Shown here piece after piece: positions 34,302 to 44,294 of a DNA stretch of 64,000 bases (positions are counted from its first letter, which is position 1; each line of letters opens with the position of its first letter). The stretch is from NCBI GenBank assembly GCA_044226395.1, contig JBGAHD010000001.1, positions 62,001 to 126,000 on the forward strand, read 5' to 3'. The notes beneath the pieces were generated by a model. It was not told the DNA's origin. It saw nothing but the letters and a program-made list of their open reading frames with translations, and did not search any database. The stretch is from JBGAHD01 sp044226395. Its GTDB lineage: Bacteria; Pseudomonadota; Gammaproteobacteria; Xanthomonadales; Ahniellaceae. Both the position numbers and the translations under genes were made by a program.

Positions 34302-34823
34302 TCAGGCGAGACCGAGTTCGCCTTCGCTCAAGGTGTACAGGAAATACGGCAGGTCCATCTCCGGCGCGCGACCACCGGCCTGGCTCAGCGCGGTCGAGAT
34401 CTGACCGCGATGATGCGTGCCGTGATTGAACGCGTGCAGGATGCAGCTCGCGCGCGGCAGGCGCCGCGGCGTGCCATCGAGCATGCGATAGCTGGCGATG
34501 CCGCCGAGGTCGGCGTCGCTCAGGCCATCGAGATACTCGAGCCACGCGCGATCGCGCGCGAGCAGGCGCTCGGCCAGGCGGCGGCGATCGGGTTCGATCT
34601 CGTCGCGCAGCGTGTTGAACGCGGGCGCCTGGCCGACCAGACGGCCGTGCCAGATCAGATCGACCAGGAGCAGATGATTCAAGGTGCCGTGGATGTGGCT
34701 GAAGAACAGGCCGCGATCGCGGCGATATTCCTCGTCCGATAGACGCGCTACTTCATCGAGCACCTTGCCGAAGGCCCAGCCGTGATAGCGCGCCATCAAA
34801 CGCGTGTGGTCGCGTAGATTCAT
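34302..34823 (-). CDS. DinB-family protein
   Basis: 173 residues starting at MNLRDHTRLMARYHGWAF. Four-helix-bundle DinB fold: the metal-site histidines are in SHIHGTLNHLLLVDLIWHGRL and FNHGTHHRGQISTAL. DinB/YfiT-like proteins are metal-dependent thiol transferases or DNA-damage-inducible proteins of mostly unknown reaction. Its start overlaps the stop of the large Asp-box gene by 4 bases. Confidence 0.9.
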   Translation of the reverse strand: MNLRDHTRLMARYHGWAFGKVLDEVARLSDEEYRRDRGLFFSHIHGTLNHLLLVDLIWHGRLVGQAPAFNTLRDEIEPDRRRLAERLLARDRAWLEYLDGLSDADLGGIASYRMLDGTPRRLPRASCILHAFNHGTHHRGQISTALSQAGGRAPEMDLPYFLYTLSEGELGLA

Positions 34824-37800
34824 GGCGCGCGCTCCGCGGTGGGCGTGACGAAGCGCGGCAGGCCCGCGTCGGCGGCGGCTTGTTCGAGTTGCTTGACCGG
34901 GCCGTCGCGCCATTGCGCGATGCGCGCTTCGATCGCGGCGAGTTCCGACGCGAGTTCCGCGTGACGCGCTTGCATCGCCGCGGTCGGCGCGTGATCGGAC
35001 GACTGCACCCAGTCGTACAAGGGACTGAGCTGCGAGATCAGCTTGGCGCCGCCATCGCGACCGGCCAACACGTCGTAGACGACTTCGGCCGTGGGATTGT
35101 GCAGCAGGCCTTCGAGGGTCTCGCCGGTCTTGCCCGTGTCTTCGATCAACTTCACAAGACCTTCGCGCGCGGGATGTCCGGCGAGGCGAAGGTCGAGGTC
35201 GGCGATCTGCTCGCGCAACGCGCGCACGGTGTCGACGGCGATGACGGCGCGATCGATTTCGCCGCGCAGCGTCAGCGCGAAATCGAGATTGGCGCGCATG
35301 TCTTCCGGCTTGCCGGTCCAGCGCGGATCGGCGATGACTTCGACGCTGCCGGTGGTGGTCTTGCCATCGACATCGAGCGTGAGTGCATAGCGACCCGGCA
35401 CGACCAGCGGGCCGGTCTCGGGATCGCCCGCGTCGAGCTTGGCGCGTTCGAGACGGCGCGCGCCGTCGTGGCGCAGATTCCAATAGACGCGATTGAGGCC
35501 GGCGGTCTTGGTCAGATCGGCTTCGGGCTTGGATTCGGGCTCGTCCGGATCATCCGGCGGATGACGCGCGGGGCGCGCGACACTGCTGAGCGTGCGCACG
35601 AGCTTGCCCGCGTCGTCGCGAATCGTGAGGGTAATCTCGCCCTTGGGTTCAGCCGGCAGCCAATAACTCAGCAAGGCGCCGTAAGGCGCGTTGGCGATCT
35701 GGCCTTGCGAATCCCAGCGCGCGTCGGCGCGCCAGCGCACGGCGCGCGGCGCCGGAAACACCTGCGCGGCGCCGGCGGACTTGGCCGCGGGCAGGCGCGT
35801 GAACGCGGCGACATCGTCGAGCACCCACGCGGCGCGGCCGCGCGTGCCGACAATCAGATCGCCATGACGCACTTCCAGATCAACCACGGCCACGGGCGGC
35901 AGGCCGGCCTTGAGTTCGGCCCAGTGCGCGCCGGCATCGCGCGAGTACCACACGCCGCGTTCGGTGCCGAGGTAGAGCACGTTGGCGTCGGTGACGTCCT
36001 CGCGCAGGGCGAAGGCGTGCAGGTCGGCCGGCAGACCGTCGACCAGTTTCTCCCAGCGCTTGCCGTGATCGCGCGTGCGGAACACGTAGGGACGGAAATC
36101 ATCGAGGCGATGCGCGTCGACCACGACATAGGCCGTGCCCGCGTCCACGCGCGAGGGCTCGATGCCTTCGATCGTGGCCCATTCCGGCCAGGCCTTGGCG
36201 GTGACGTTGTCCCACTGACCGCCGCCATCGCGCGTGACATGCACCAGGCCATCGTCCGTGCCGACCCAGATCGTGCCCTTGGCCAGCGGCGATTCGGCGA
36301 TGGAGAAGATCGTGTTGTAGTACTCGACTGTGGTGATGTCGCCCGTGATCGGGCCGCCCGACCAGCCTTGCTTCGCGCGATCGTTGCGCGTCAGGTCGGG
36401 GCTGATCTCGCGCCAGGTGTCGCCGCGATCATCGCTTTGGAACAGCACATTGCCGCCGTGATACAGCGTGCCCGCGTGATGCGGCGACAGCGCCACCGGC
36501 GCGGTCCACTGGAAGCGATAGCGCCAGTCGCTGGCCGGATGGCCCGACGGATTGACCGGGTAGGGCATGATCACGCGGTACTGGCCGGTCTGCTCGACGT
36601 AGTGCGAGAGAAAACCGCCGTATTCGCCGGCGTAAACATGGCCCTTGAGTTCGGTGTCGTATTTGAAATCACCGGCTTCGCCGCCGCCGACGTAACGCCA
36701 GTCGGCGAGCGTGGCGCCATCGCCATCGAGCCCGCGCGAGGGACCGCTGACCGTGCCCATGTCCTGCAGCGTGCCGCCGACGTGATAGGGCAGGCGATTG
36801 TCGACATCGATGTTGTAGAACTGACCCAGCGGCAGATCGGGCGCGAACCAGGTCTTGCCGCCATCGGTGGAAATGTCGACGCCACCGTCGTTGGCCGAGA
36901 TCAACCGCTGATTGTTCTTCGGGTCGATCCACACGTCGTGATGATCGCCGTGATGCGGGCCCTTGATGCTGACCACGGTCTTGCCGCCGTCGATGCTCTT
37001 CAACAACGGCACCTGCGGGAACCAAAGCACGTCGGCATTGCGCGGATCGACGGTCATGGTCGTGTAGTACCAGGCGCGTTGGCGCAACGAGCGGTGCGCG
37101 CTGACGCGCGTCCACGTGTCGCCGCCATCGTCGGCGCGAAACAGTCCGCCTTCCTTGGCCTCGATCAGCGCGTACACGCGCTGCGAGTCCGACGGCGCGA
37201 TCGCCACGCCGACCTTGCCCCAATCGCCCTCGGGCAGGCCCGCGCCGGTGAGCGCGGTCCAGGTATCGCCGCCATCGCGCGAACGATACAGCCCGCTGCC
37301 CGGACCACCGCTGGTCAAGGCCCACGGCGTGCGGCGCATCTGCCACAGGCCGGCGTAAAGAATGTTGGGATTGTTCGGATCGAAGGCGACGTCGGAAGCG
37401 CCGGTGTCGGCGTTCTTGAACAGCACGCGCTGCCAGGTCTTGCCGCCATCGCGCGTGCGATAGACGCCGCGCGTGTCCGACGGCCCAAAGGGCGAGCCCA
37501 GCACCGCCGCGAAGGCGATGTCGGGATTGCGCGGGTGCACGGCCATGGTGCCGATCTGGCCGCGATTTTCCCACACGCGCGCCCAGGTCTTGCCGGCGTC
37601 GACCGATTTCCAGATGCCCCAGCCCAGCGAGACATTGCCGCGGATATTGGCCTCGCCCGAGCCGACATAGATCACGTTCGGATCGCTCGGCGCCAGAGCG
37701 AGCGAGCCGACCGAGGTGGTGAACTGCTCGTCGAAGATCGGCGCCCATTCGCGGCCGCCGTTACTCGATTTCCACACGCCGCCTTGCGCGACGGCCGCGT

Positions 37801-37984
37801 AGTAGGTCAGCGGATCGCCGGGCACGCCGGCGACGCGCGCCACGCGCCCGCCGACATTGGGGCCGATCAGGCGGAACTTGAGCGCGCCGAGTTCGGCGGC
37901 GGGCTTGGTCTCTTCCTTCGCCGCGAGCGGCGAGAGGAAGGCGACCAAGGCCAGTGACAGCAGACATCGCGGCGCAAACGACAT
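34820..37984 (-). CDS. Large exported Asp-box (VPS10/sortilin-like) propeller protein
   Basis: 1054 residues from the start at MSFAPRCLL (signal peptide ending SPLAAKE); an ATG seven codons earlier is less well placed. At least ten Asp-box repeats of the form S-x-D-x-G-x-T-W are visible (SSNGGREW, SVDAGKTW, TRDGGKTW, SRDGGDTW, ADDGGDTW, STDGGKTW, SDDRGDTW, TRDGGGQW, TRDHGKRW, SRDAGAHW), building two beta-propellers as in sortilin/VPS10 and BNR glycosidases. The last 250 residues are a beta-domain plus a helical coil (LRLAGHP...ELASELAAIEARIAQW). No catalytic signature is obvious. It leads the DinB-TatD-DUF6116 operon. Confidence 0.85.
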   Translation of the reverse strand: MSFAPRCLLSLALVAFLSPLAAKEETKPAAELGALKFRLIGPNVGGRVARVAGVPGDPLTYYAAVAQGGVWKSSNGGREWAPIFDEQFTTSVGSLALAPSDPNVIYVGSGEANIRGNVSLGWGIWKSVDAGKTWARVWENRGQIGTMAVHPRNPDIAFAAVLGSPFGPSDTRGVYRTRDGGKTWQRVLFKNADTGASDVAFDPNNPNILYAGLWQMRRTPWALTSGGPGSGLYRSRDGGDTWTALTGAGLPEGDWGKVGVAIAPSDSQRVYALIEAKEGGLFRADDGGDTWTRVSAHRSLRQRAWYYTTMTVDPRNADVLWFPQVPLLKSIDGGKTVVSIKGPHHGDHHDVWIDPKNNQRLISANDGGVDISTDGGKTWFAPDLPLGQFYNIDVDNRLPYHVGGTLQDMGTVSGPSRGLDGDGATLADWRYVGGGEAGDFKYDTELKGHVYAGEYGGFLSHYVEQTGQYRVIMPYPVNPSGHPASDWRYRFQWTAPVALSPHHAGTLYHGGNVLFQSDDRGDTWREISPDLTRNDRAKQGWSGGPITGDITTVEYYNTIFSIAESPLAKGTIWVGTDDGLVHVTRDGGGQWDNVTAKAWPEWATIEGIEPSRVDAGTAYVVVDAHRLDDFRPYVFRTRDHGKRWEKLVDGLPADLHAFALREDVTDANVLYLGTERGVWYSRDAGAHWAELKAGLPPVAVVDLEVRHGDLIVGTRGRAAWVLDDVAAFTRLPAAKSAGAAQVFPAPRAVRWRADARWDSQGQIANAPYGALLSYWLPAEPKGEITLTIRDDAGKLVRTLSSVARPARHPPDDPDEPESKPEADLTKTAGLNRVYWNLRHDGARRLERAKLDAGDPETGPLVVPGRYALTLDVDGKTTTGSVEVIADPRWTGKPEDMRANLDFALTLRGEIDRAVIAVDTVRALREQIADLDLRLAGHPAREGLVKLIEDTGKTGETLEGLLHNPTAEVVYDVLAGRDGGAKLISQLSPLYDWVQSSDHAPTAAMQARHAELASELAAIEARIAQWRDGPVKQLEQAAADAGLPRFVTPTAERAP

Positions 37985-38059
37985 GACGCGCTCCGGCAGG
38001 GACAAGCCGAGGACGCTAGTGCGCGCTCGCGATCGCGGTCAATAGGGCATTGGCTGGGT

Positions 38060-39370
38060 TTACGCGCTCGCGCCCGTGGCGAACCATCGGCGCGCGCCAT
38101 AGGCCACGAACAGCAGCGCCAACGCGATCGCGATCGCGCCCCATTCGCTGGTCTGCAGCGTCGCGAACACCGCCGCCATCGCCAGCGCCGACATCAGCGG
38201 AATCAGCGGTCCGCCCGGCAGATTGAGCGTGCGGTCGTCGCTGCGGCCGCGATGCTGCAACCACCACGCGGCGGCGCTGACGGCGATATAGACCAGGCAG
38301 TTGGACCCGGTCGAGACCTTCACCAGGAAATCGAAATCGCCATAGATCGCCAGCGAACACGCGATCACGCCATGCGCGATCACCGCGCCCAGCGGCACGC
38401 GATAGCGCTCGGTGACGCGGCCGAGCACGGCCGGCAGATGGCCGTCGTGGCCCAGCGCATAGACCAGGCGCGACGTGCCCAGAAGATTGCCCATCAGAAA
38501 ACCGAGCATCGACACCGTGGCCGTGATCAACAGCAAGGTCATGCCCGGCGCCCAGATCGCGCCCGCGGCCGAAGCCAGGGGCGTGGTATTGCCCTTGATC
38601 GAGGCGCCGAGCACGCCCTGGGTCACGGTTTGGATGCCGACGTAGAGCAGCATCACCAACAAGGTCGCGACCAAGGCCGCGCGCGGCACGGCGCGGCGCG
38701 CGTCGCGCACCTCGCCGGAAATCGTCAGTGCGGTCTCCACGCCCGAATAGGCGAAGATCACCCACAGCATCACGCTCGCCAGCGCGCCCCACGAGGGCAG
38801 GGCGAGCAAATCGATCTGGCCCCAGTCGACGAAGAACAGGCCCACGCCCGCGAGCACGAACAAGGGCGTGAGCTTGATCGTCGACACCGCCAGGATGGCG
38901 CGCGCGCCGAGCTTCACGCCGAACGCATTGAGCGTGATCAGCAGCGTGTACAGGCCGATCAAGAACGCCGCGCGCGCCGGTCGCTCGTTCAACACCGGAA
39001 ACCAGCGCGCGATCTGATCGGTGAAGGCCACGGCCACGCCCGAGCCCGAGCCGAGATTGCAGATCCACAAAATCGCGCCGCAGACGAAACCCGCGAGCGA
39101 ACCGAACGCCGTCGTGACATAGGCATAGGGACCACCGGCCGAATCGACGCGGCTGCCAGCGGCGGCGAAACACAGCGTGGTCGGAATCATCACGAGCGCG
39201 CCGACGATGAAGCCCAGCGGCGCGGCCGGGCCCAGCACTTCGGCCACCGATGTCGGCAATCGGAAGATGCCGCCGCCGACGATGATGTTGATGATCGCCG
39301 CGATCAGGGCCAAGGTGCCCACGGCGCGCAACAAGGTGGGACTGACGCGGACGGCGGGACTCGCACTCAT
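38060..39370 (-). CDS. APC-superfamily amino acid permease
   Basis: 436 residues, start at MSASPAV. Twelve hydrophobic segments. The first-helix motif INIIVGGGIFRLP contains the GxGIF substrate loop, with SRVDSAGGPYAYV in helix 3 and EVRDARRAVPRAA after helix 6, all typical of amino acid exchangers. No obvious regulator nearby; divergent from the M20 amidohydrolase, which could supply the amino acid it moves, but this is only positional. Confidence 0.9.
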   Translation of the reverse strand: MSASPAVRVSPTLLRAVGTLALIAAIINIIVGGGIFRLPTSVAEVLGPAAPLGFIVGALVMIPTTLCFAAAGSRVDSAGGPYAYVTTAFGSLAGFVCGAILWICNLGSGSGVAVAFTDQIARWFPVLNERPARAAFLIGLYTLLITLNAFGVKLGARAILAVSTIKLTPLFVLAGVGLFFVDWGQIDLLALPSWGALASVMLWVIFAYSGVETALTISGEVRDARRAVPRAALVATLLVMLLYVGIQTVTQGVLGASIKGNTTPLASAAGAIWAPGMTLLLITATVSMLGFLMGNLLGTSRLVYALGHDGHLPAVLGRVTERYRVPLGAVIAHGVIACSLAIYGDFDFLVKVSTGSNCLVYIAVSAAAWWLQHRGRSDDRTLNLPGGPLIPLMSALAMAAVFATLQTSEWGAIAIALALLFVAYGARRWFATGASA

Positions 39371-39543
39371 GCTCGACGGTACTCCAATGACGGTGCTGGT
39401 ACGTGGCCAGCACTGCCTGCCGAGCCCCTGGACCCGATCATGCCGCAAGCCCGGGGCGCTTGTCCCGCGCTGGCAATCTTCGGCGCCTTGCGCGATTCTG
39501 CCGAGCCTGCGCGCGTGGCGTCGTAACCGGGAGCACCTTGCAT

Positions 39544-40809
39544 ATGTCCACCCGTTGTTGGCTGGCGGTTGTGTTGTGGTGTGGCGTCGCGGGCGTGGCG
39601 AACGCCGATGTCCACGAGGACATCGTGCGTTGGCGTCGCGATTTCCATCAGCACCCGGAACTGGGCAATCGCGAGACGCGCACAGCCGGCATCGTCGCGG
39701 CGCATTTGCGCAAGCTCGGGCTCGAGGTCGACACCGGCGTCGCCCACACCGGCGTCGTCGGCCTGCTGCGCGGCGGCAAGCCCGGACCGATGATCGCGCT
39801 GCGCGCCGACATGGACGCGCTGCCGGTCACCGAGAATGGCGATCTGCCGTTCAAGTCCACGGTCAAGACGACTTATAACCAACAAACCGTGGGCGTGATG
39901 CATGCCTGCGGTCACGACGGTCACACCGCGATGTTGATGGGCGTGGCGCAGACCTTGGCGGCGCGGCGCGATGCGCTGGCGGGCTCGGTGCTGTTCGTGT
40001 TCCAGCCGGCCGAAGAAGGCGCGCCCGAGGGCGAGGAGGGCGGCGCCGAATTGATGTTGAAGGAAGGCCTGTTCACGAAGCACAAGCCCGATGCCGTTGT
40101 CGGCCTGCACGTGCTGTCGAACTGGACCACGGGACAAATCGCCGTGCGCGCCGGATCGATCATGGCCGAGAGCGATCGCTTTCGCATCGTCGTGCACGGA
40201 CGACAGACGCACGGCTCCAAGCCTTGGGTCGGCGTCGATCCCATCGTCACGGCGTCGCAGATCGTCGGCGCCTTGCAGACCATCGTCAGTCGTCGCGTCG
40301 ATGTCACGCGCGCGCCGGCCGTGGTGTCGGTGGGCTCAATGCATGGCGGCGTGCGCTACAACATCATTCCCGATCAAGTCGAAATGATCGGTACGATCCG
40401 CAGTTTCGAGACCGACATGCGCGATGCCATCTACGCCGACATTCGCCGCATCGCGCGCGCCACGGCCGAGGCCAACGCGGCCACGGCCGAGGTTGAGATC
40501 TGGCAGCACACGACCGTGCTGGCCAATGACGCGGCGCTGACCGCGCGGCTTCGCCCCGCGCTCGAGCGCGCGGTCGGTCGCGAACATGTGCTCGAGGCGC
40601 GGCCGCAAACCGTGGCCGAGGATTTCGCCGCGCTGGCCGAGGCCGTGCCCGGCATGTATTTCTTCGTCGGCTCCACGCCGCCGGATCGCGATCCGGCCAC
40701 GGCCGCGGCCAATCACTCGCCGGATTTCTATCTCGACGAGAACGCGCTCGATGTCGGCTATCGCGCCTTGATCGAAGTGGTCGATGAATTCCTGAGCACG
40801 CCGCGCTGA
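39544..40809 (+). CDS. Exported M20-family amidohydrolase (aminoacylase/carboxypeptidase-like)
   Basis: 421 residues. Signal peptide 1-21 (AGVANAD). M20D signatures: FHQHPELG, IALRADMDALPV, MHACGHDGHTAMLMG (metal ligands), FQPAEEG (catalytic Glu), and GLHVLS. The dimerisation insert begins near VHGRQTHGSKPW. Such enzymes hydrolyse N-acyl amino acids, hippurate or dipeptides, with two divalent metals. Start ATG has GGGAG upstream. It acts in the periplasm; the product could feed the divergent APC permease. Confidence 0.92.
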   Translation: MSTRCWLAVVLWCGVAGVANADVHEDIVRWRRDFHQHPELGNRETRTAGIVAAHLRKLGLEVDTGVAHTGVVGLLRGGKPGPMIALRADMDALPVTENGDLPFKSTVKTTYNQQTVGVMHACGHDGHTAMLMGVAQTLAARRDALAGSVLFVFQPAEEGAPEGEEGGAELMLKEGLFTKHKPDAVVGLHVLSNWTTGQIAVRAGSIMAESDRFRIVVHGRQTHGSKPWVGVDPIVTASQIVGALQTIVSRRVDVTRAPAVVSVGSMHGGVRYNIIPDQVEMIGTIRSFETDMRDAIYADIRRIARATAEANAATAEVEIWQHTTVLANDAALTARLRPALERAVGREHVLEARPQTVAEDFAALAEAVPGMYFFVGSTPPDRDPATAAANHSPDFYLDENALDVGYRALIEVVDEFLSTPR

Positions 40810-40816
40810 GCCGCGC

Positions 40817-41704
40817 TCAAGAATTCAGCCGCTCGAAATCCTTGGCGATGCCCTCGTGCGCGGGCAGCAGTTCGCGCGCCTTGGCGATGGCGGCGCGCGC
40901 TTCGTCCTTGCGATCGAGTTGTTCGAGCAAAAGCGCGCGACGCCAGTGCGCGACCGCGGCGGGAATCTCGCGCGGAAACTGACCCGCCGCGATGAAGCTT
41001 TCGATGCCGGCCAGACCCGTCTCGCGATCAACGCCGTCTTCAAGCGCGAGTCGGCCAAGAAAGTAGCCCGCGATCGGGTCTTCGGGATGGGCGGCGCGCT
41101 CGGCGGTCCAGAACTGGCGCGCGTCGTTCCAGCGATCGCGGCCGAAGTAGAACGCGCTCAGCTGCAGCTTGGCCATCCGTTCGCCCGAACGCGCGGCGGC
41201 GAGGTATTCGCGCTCGGCGGTGGTCAGGTCCTCGTCGAGCTTCTCGGCGATGAAGCCGGCCGCGAGATGACCCCAGGCCGGATCGATCGCGGCGATGGCC
41301 TTGGCTTGCTCGCGCGCGAGGTCGTCGTCGCCACCGACGAAACCCGGCGCCAGCACGAAGTACTGCATCAGGTCATAGCGGGCTTCAAGCAGGTTGGGAT
41401 CGAGCGCCACGGCCTTTTCGTAACCCGCCTTGCTCGCCTTCGCGGCGCCCACGCGCGAAAACACCGAGGCGACCATGGCCTTGCGCCCCTGCGCGCGCGC
41501 ATACCAGTACCAGGCGCCGGCATCATCGGGCGTGGTGGTGGTGAGCGATTCGCCTTCGGCCACGGCCTCGTCGATCTTGCCGTCGTCGAGCAGCCCGCGA
41601 ATCTGCGCGAAGCGCGTGGGCCAATTCGTCGCGGCCTGGGCGAAGTTCGCGCAGACGATGCACAACAAGGCGATGGCCAGGACGCGGCCGAAGGTGACGA
41701 GCAT
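40817..41704 (-). CDS. Exported TPR-repeat protein
   Basis: 295 residues. Signal peptide 1-25 (CANFAQAA). Helix-turn-helix pairs throughout: IRGLLDDGKIDEAVAEGESL, AGAWYWYARAQGRKAM, AGYEKAVALDPNLLEARYDLMQYF, LGRLALEDG, WRRALLLEQLDRKDEARAAI. TPR scaffold, likely periplasmic, involved in protein-protein contacts. Convergent with the M20 gene with only 7 bases between stops. No specific partner. Confidence 0.8.
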   Translation of the reverse strand: MLVTFGRVLAIALLCIVCANFAQAATNWPTRFAQIRGLLDDGKIDEAVAEGESLTTTTPDDAGAWYWYARAQGRKAMVASVFSRVGAAKASKAGYEKAVALDPNLLEARYDLMQYFVLAPGFVGGDDDLAREQAKAIAAIDPAWGHLAAGFIAEKLDEDLTTAEREYLAAARSGERMAKLQLSAFYFGRDRWNDARQFWTAERAAHPEDPIAGYFLGRLALEDGVDRETGLAGIESFIAAGQFPREIPAAVAHWRRALLLEQLDRKDEARAAIAKARELLPAHEGIAKDFERLNS

Positions 41705-41831
41705 GATTTTCCCTCCCGGATGGGCGAGGGAGTATCGGCGCGCGGGTTTGAATGTCCAGTTAATCATTGCGCCTGCCCAAGCGGGCCGGCGCTCGCTATG
41801 CTCGCGCGATGTTCGCGTTCGGAGTCGGGCA

Positions 41832-43481
41832 ATGATCGGCATCCTGCCTACACGCTATCTCGCCTTCGCCCTGTGTCTGTTGGCCTTCGCGGCGGCGCTG
41901 ATCCTGATCGCGATGGGGCATCGCGAGCCGCTGACCTGGACGCTCGCGGGCGTGGGTGGATTCTTGAGCGCGGTCGGCGTGCGCGATGTCACGCAGCGGC
42001 GGCAATCGATCCGACGCAATTATCCGGTGCTGGCGCATCTGCGCTTTCTGCTCGAGGAGATTCGGCCCGAGATTCGCCAATACTTTCTCGAATCCGATGA
42101 CGAGGAGCTACCGTTCTCGCGCGCGCAGCGCTCGATCGTGTATCAGCGCGCCAAGAACGAAGTCGACAAGCGGCCCTTTGGCACGCAGTTGTCGGTCTAC
42201 GCGCCCGACTACGAATGGGTCAATCACTCGGTGGCGCCGGCCGAGATCGAGTCGCACGATTTTCGTCTGACCATTGGTCATGAACAATGCTCGCGGCCGT
42301 ATTCGGCCAGCGTGTTCAATATTTCGGCGATGAGTTACGGCGCGCTGTCGCCCAACGCCATCCTCGCGCTCAACGAAGGCGCGCGGCGCGGCAGGTTCTT
42401 TCACGACACGGGCGAGGGCTCGATCTCGAAGTTTCATCGCGAGCCCGGCGGCGATCTGGTGTGGGAGATCGGTTCGGGCTACTTCGGATGTCGCGACGAG
42501 CAGGGGCGCTTTAGCGAAGCGCGTTTCGCCGAGAATGCCGCCGCCGAACAAGTGCGCATGATCGAGATCAAACTTTCGCAAGGCGCCAAGCCCGGTCATG
42601 GCGGCGTGTTGCCGGGGGCCAAGGTCACGGCCGAGATCGCGGCGGCGCGCGGCGTGCCCATTGGCGTCGATTGCGTGTCACCCGCGCGGCATTCGGCCTT
42701 CGACACGCCGGTGCAGATGATGCAGTTCGTGCAGCGGCTGCGCGAGTTGTCCGGCGGCAAACCGGTGGGATTCAAGTTCGCGCTGGGTCATCCGTGGGAA
42801 TGGTTCGGCATCGCCAAGGCCATGCTCGTCACCGGCATCGTGCCGGATTTCATCGTCGTCGATGGCGGCGAGGGTGGCACGGGCGCGGCGCCGTTGGAAT
42901 TCACCGATCACGTCGGCGCGCCGCTGCGCGAAGGTTTGCACTTGGTGCACAACACGTTGGTCGGCATCGGTCTGCGCGGCAAGGTGCGCGTGGGCGCGAG
43001 CGGCAAGATCGTCACGGCGTTCGATATCGCGCGCACCTGCGCGCTGGGCGCGGACTGGTGCAATTCGGCGCGTGGTTTCATGTTCGCGCTGGGCTGCATT
43101 CAGGCGCAGAGCTGCCACACGGGCAAGTGCCCGACCGGCGTCACCACGCAGGATCCCGCGCGTTATCGCGCCCTCGTCGTGCCCGACAAGGCCGAGCGCG
43201 TGTTCAACTTTCACGAGAACACGCTCAAGGCGCTCAAGGAATTGCTCGCGGCCGCGGGCCTTAGCCATCCCGAGCAATTGGGGCCCGAGCACATCATTCG
43301 CCGCGTGTCCTCGACCGAAGTGCGTTCGCTCGCGGCCCTGCATCACTGGGTCAAACCCAATGAACTACTGCACGGCGTGTCCGATCACCCCGTGTTTCGC
43401 GTGTTCTGGGAAAGCGCCAGCGCCGATCGCTTCAGCGCGCCGCCCAGCGTGCTGGCCATGCGCACGACCAAGATGCGCTAG
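41832..43481 (+). CDS. FMN-binding glutamate synthase-like protein
   Basis: 549 residues. Two N-terminal membrane helices (about 7-50), then the central-type glutamate synthase FMN domain: ISAMSYGALSPNAI, GEGSISKFH, KPGHGGVLPGAKVTAEIA, VVDGGEGGTGAAP, and the [3Fe-4S] motif C-x5-C-x4-C in CIQAQSCHTGKCPTG. There is no N-terminal glutaminase domain and no glutamate synthase small subunit nearby, so it is not a complete GOGAT; family members use an unknown amide donor or act on other substrates. Followed after 2 bases by the NRDE gene. Confidence 0.9.
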   Translation: MIGILPTRYLAFALCLLAFAAALILIAMGHREPLTWTLAGVGGFLSAVGVRDVTQRRQSIRRNYPVLAHLRFLLEEIRPEIRQYFLESDDEELPFSRAQRSIVYQRAKNEVDKRPFGTQLSVYAPDYEWVNHSVAPAEIESHDFRLTIGHEQCSRPYSASVFNISAMSYGALSPNAILALNEGARRGRFFHDTGEGSISKFHREPGGDLVWEIGSGYFGCRDEQGRFSEARFAENAAAEQVRMIEIKLSQGAKPGHGGVLPGAKVTAEIAAARGVPIGVDCVSPARHSAFDTPVQMMQFVQRLRELSGGKPVGFKFALGHPWEWFGIAKAMLVTGIVPDFIVVDGGEGGTGAAPLEFTDHVGAPLREGLHLVHNTLVGIGLRGKVRVGASGKIVTAFDIARTCALGADWCNSARGFMFALGCIQAQSCHTGKCPTGVTTQDPARYRALVVPDKAERVFNFHENTLKALKELLAAAGLSHPEQLGPEHIIRRVSSTEVRSLAALHHWVKPNELLHGVSDHPVFRVFWESASADRFSAPPSVLAMRTTKMR

Positions 43482-43483
43482 GC

Positions 43484-44245
43484 ATGTGCCTGATCGTGGT
43501 GGCGTGGCGGCAGCACCCGCGCTGGTCGCTGGTGCTGGCGGCCAATCGTGATGAGTTCTACGCGCGGCCGTCGACGGCGCTCGCGCCGTGGCCCGATCGC
43601 GCCGATATCTTCGCCGGTCGCGATTTGGAAGCGGGCGGGACTTGGATGGGCGTGCAGGCGAGCGGACGTTTCGCGGCGGTAACCAATGTCCGCGATCCGC
43701 GCGATCTGGCGCCGCGGCCGATGTCGCGCGGGGCCTTGGTCGCGGATTTTCTGCGCGGCGACGAGGCGCCCGAAGCCTATGCGCGACGGGCCAGCGAGGC
43801 GCGCGAGCGCTACAAGGGATTCAATCTGCTGCTCGGTGACGCGCGGGAGCTGTGGTACGTCGGCTCGCGGCATCCGCGGGCGATTTCGCTAGCGCCGGGC
43901 ATCCATGGACTATCGAACGCGACGCTCGACACGCCCTGGCCCAAGGTCGAACACGGCAAGGCGGTGATGCGCGAGGCCTTGTCGCGGCCCGAACATCTCG
44001 ACGCGATCATGCTCGACGGCATGGCCGATCATCGTCAGGCCGCGGACGCGGCCTTGCCCGACACGGGCGTGGGTTTGACCTGGGAGCGCGCCTTGTCGCC
44101 GGCCTTCATCGCGACCGAGAACTACGGCACGCGCGCGACCACCTTGTTGTACGTGGGCGAAGGCGAGGGCGATTGGCGCATTCGCGAGATTGGCTTCGGG
44201 CCCTTGGGCCAGCGCATCGGCGATGTCGAATTCGCGCGTCCTTGA
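43484..44245 (+). CDS. NRDE/TANGO2-family protein
   Basis: 253 residues. MCLIVVAW with Cys2 and the defining ANRDEFYARP (about 20-29), then GGTWMGVQASGRFAAVTNVRDP, with GLSNATLDTPWPKV later: the Ntn-hydrolase-like NRDE fold. TANGO2 relatives are implicated in haem or acyl-CoA handling; bacterial members are largely unstudied. Two bases downstream of the glutamate synthase-like gene, hence co-transcribed. The Cys directly after Met could be an N-terminal nucleophile. Confidence 0.9.
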   Translation: MCLIVVAWRQHPRWSLVLAANRDEFYARPSTALAPWPDRADIFAGRDLEAGGTWMGVQASGRFAAVTNVRDPRDLAPRPMSRGALVADFLRGDEAPEAYARRASEARERYKGFNLLLGDARELWYVGSRHPRAISLAPGIHGLSNATLDTPWPKVEHGKAVMREALSRPEHLDAIMLDGMADHRQAADAALPDTGVGLTWERALSPAFIATENYGTRATTLLYVGEGEGDWRIREIGFGPLGQRIGDVEFARP

Positions 44246-44294
44246 GCGCGCGACAAATCAAATCCGGCGCCGCGAGCCCCGTCTCGCGCGCAAT

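Noticed and set aside
41832..43481. Complete glutamate synthase
   Set aside because: No glutaminase domain and no small-subunit gene; only the central FMN domain.
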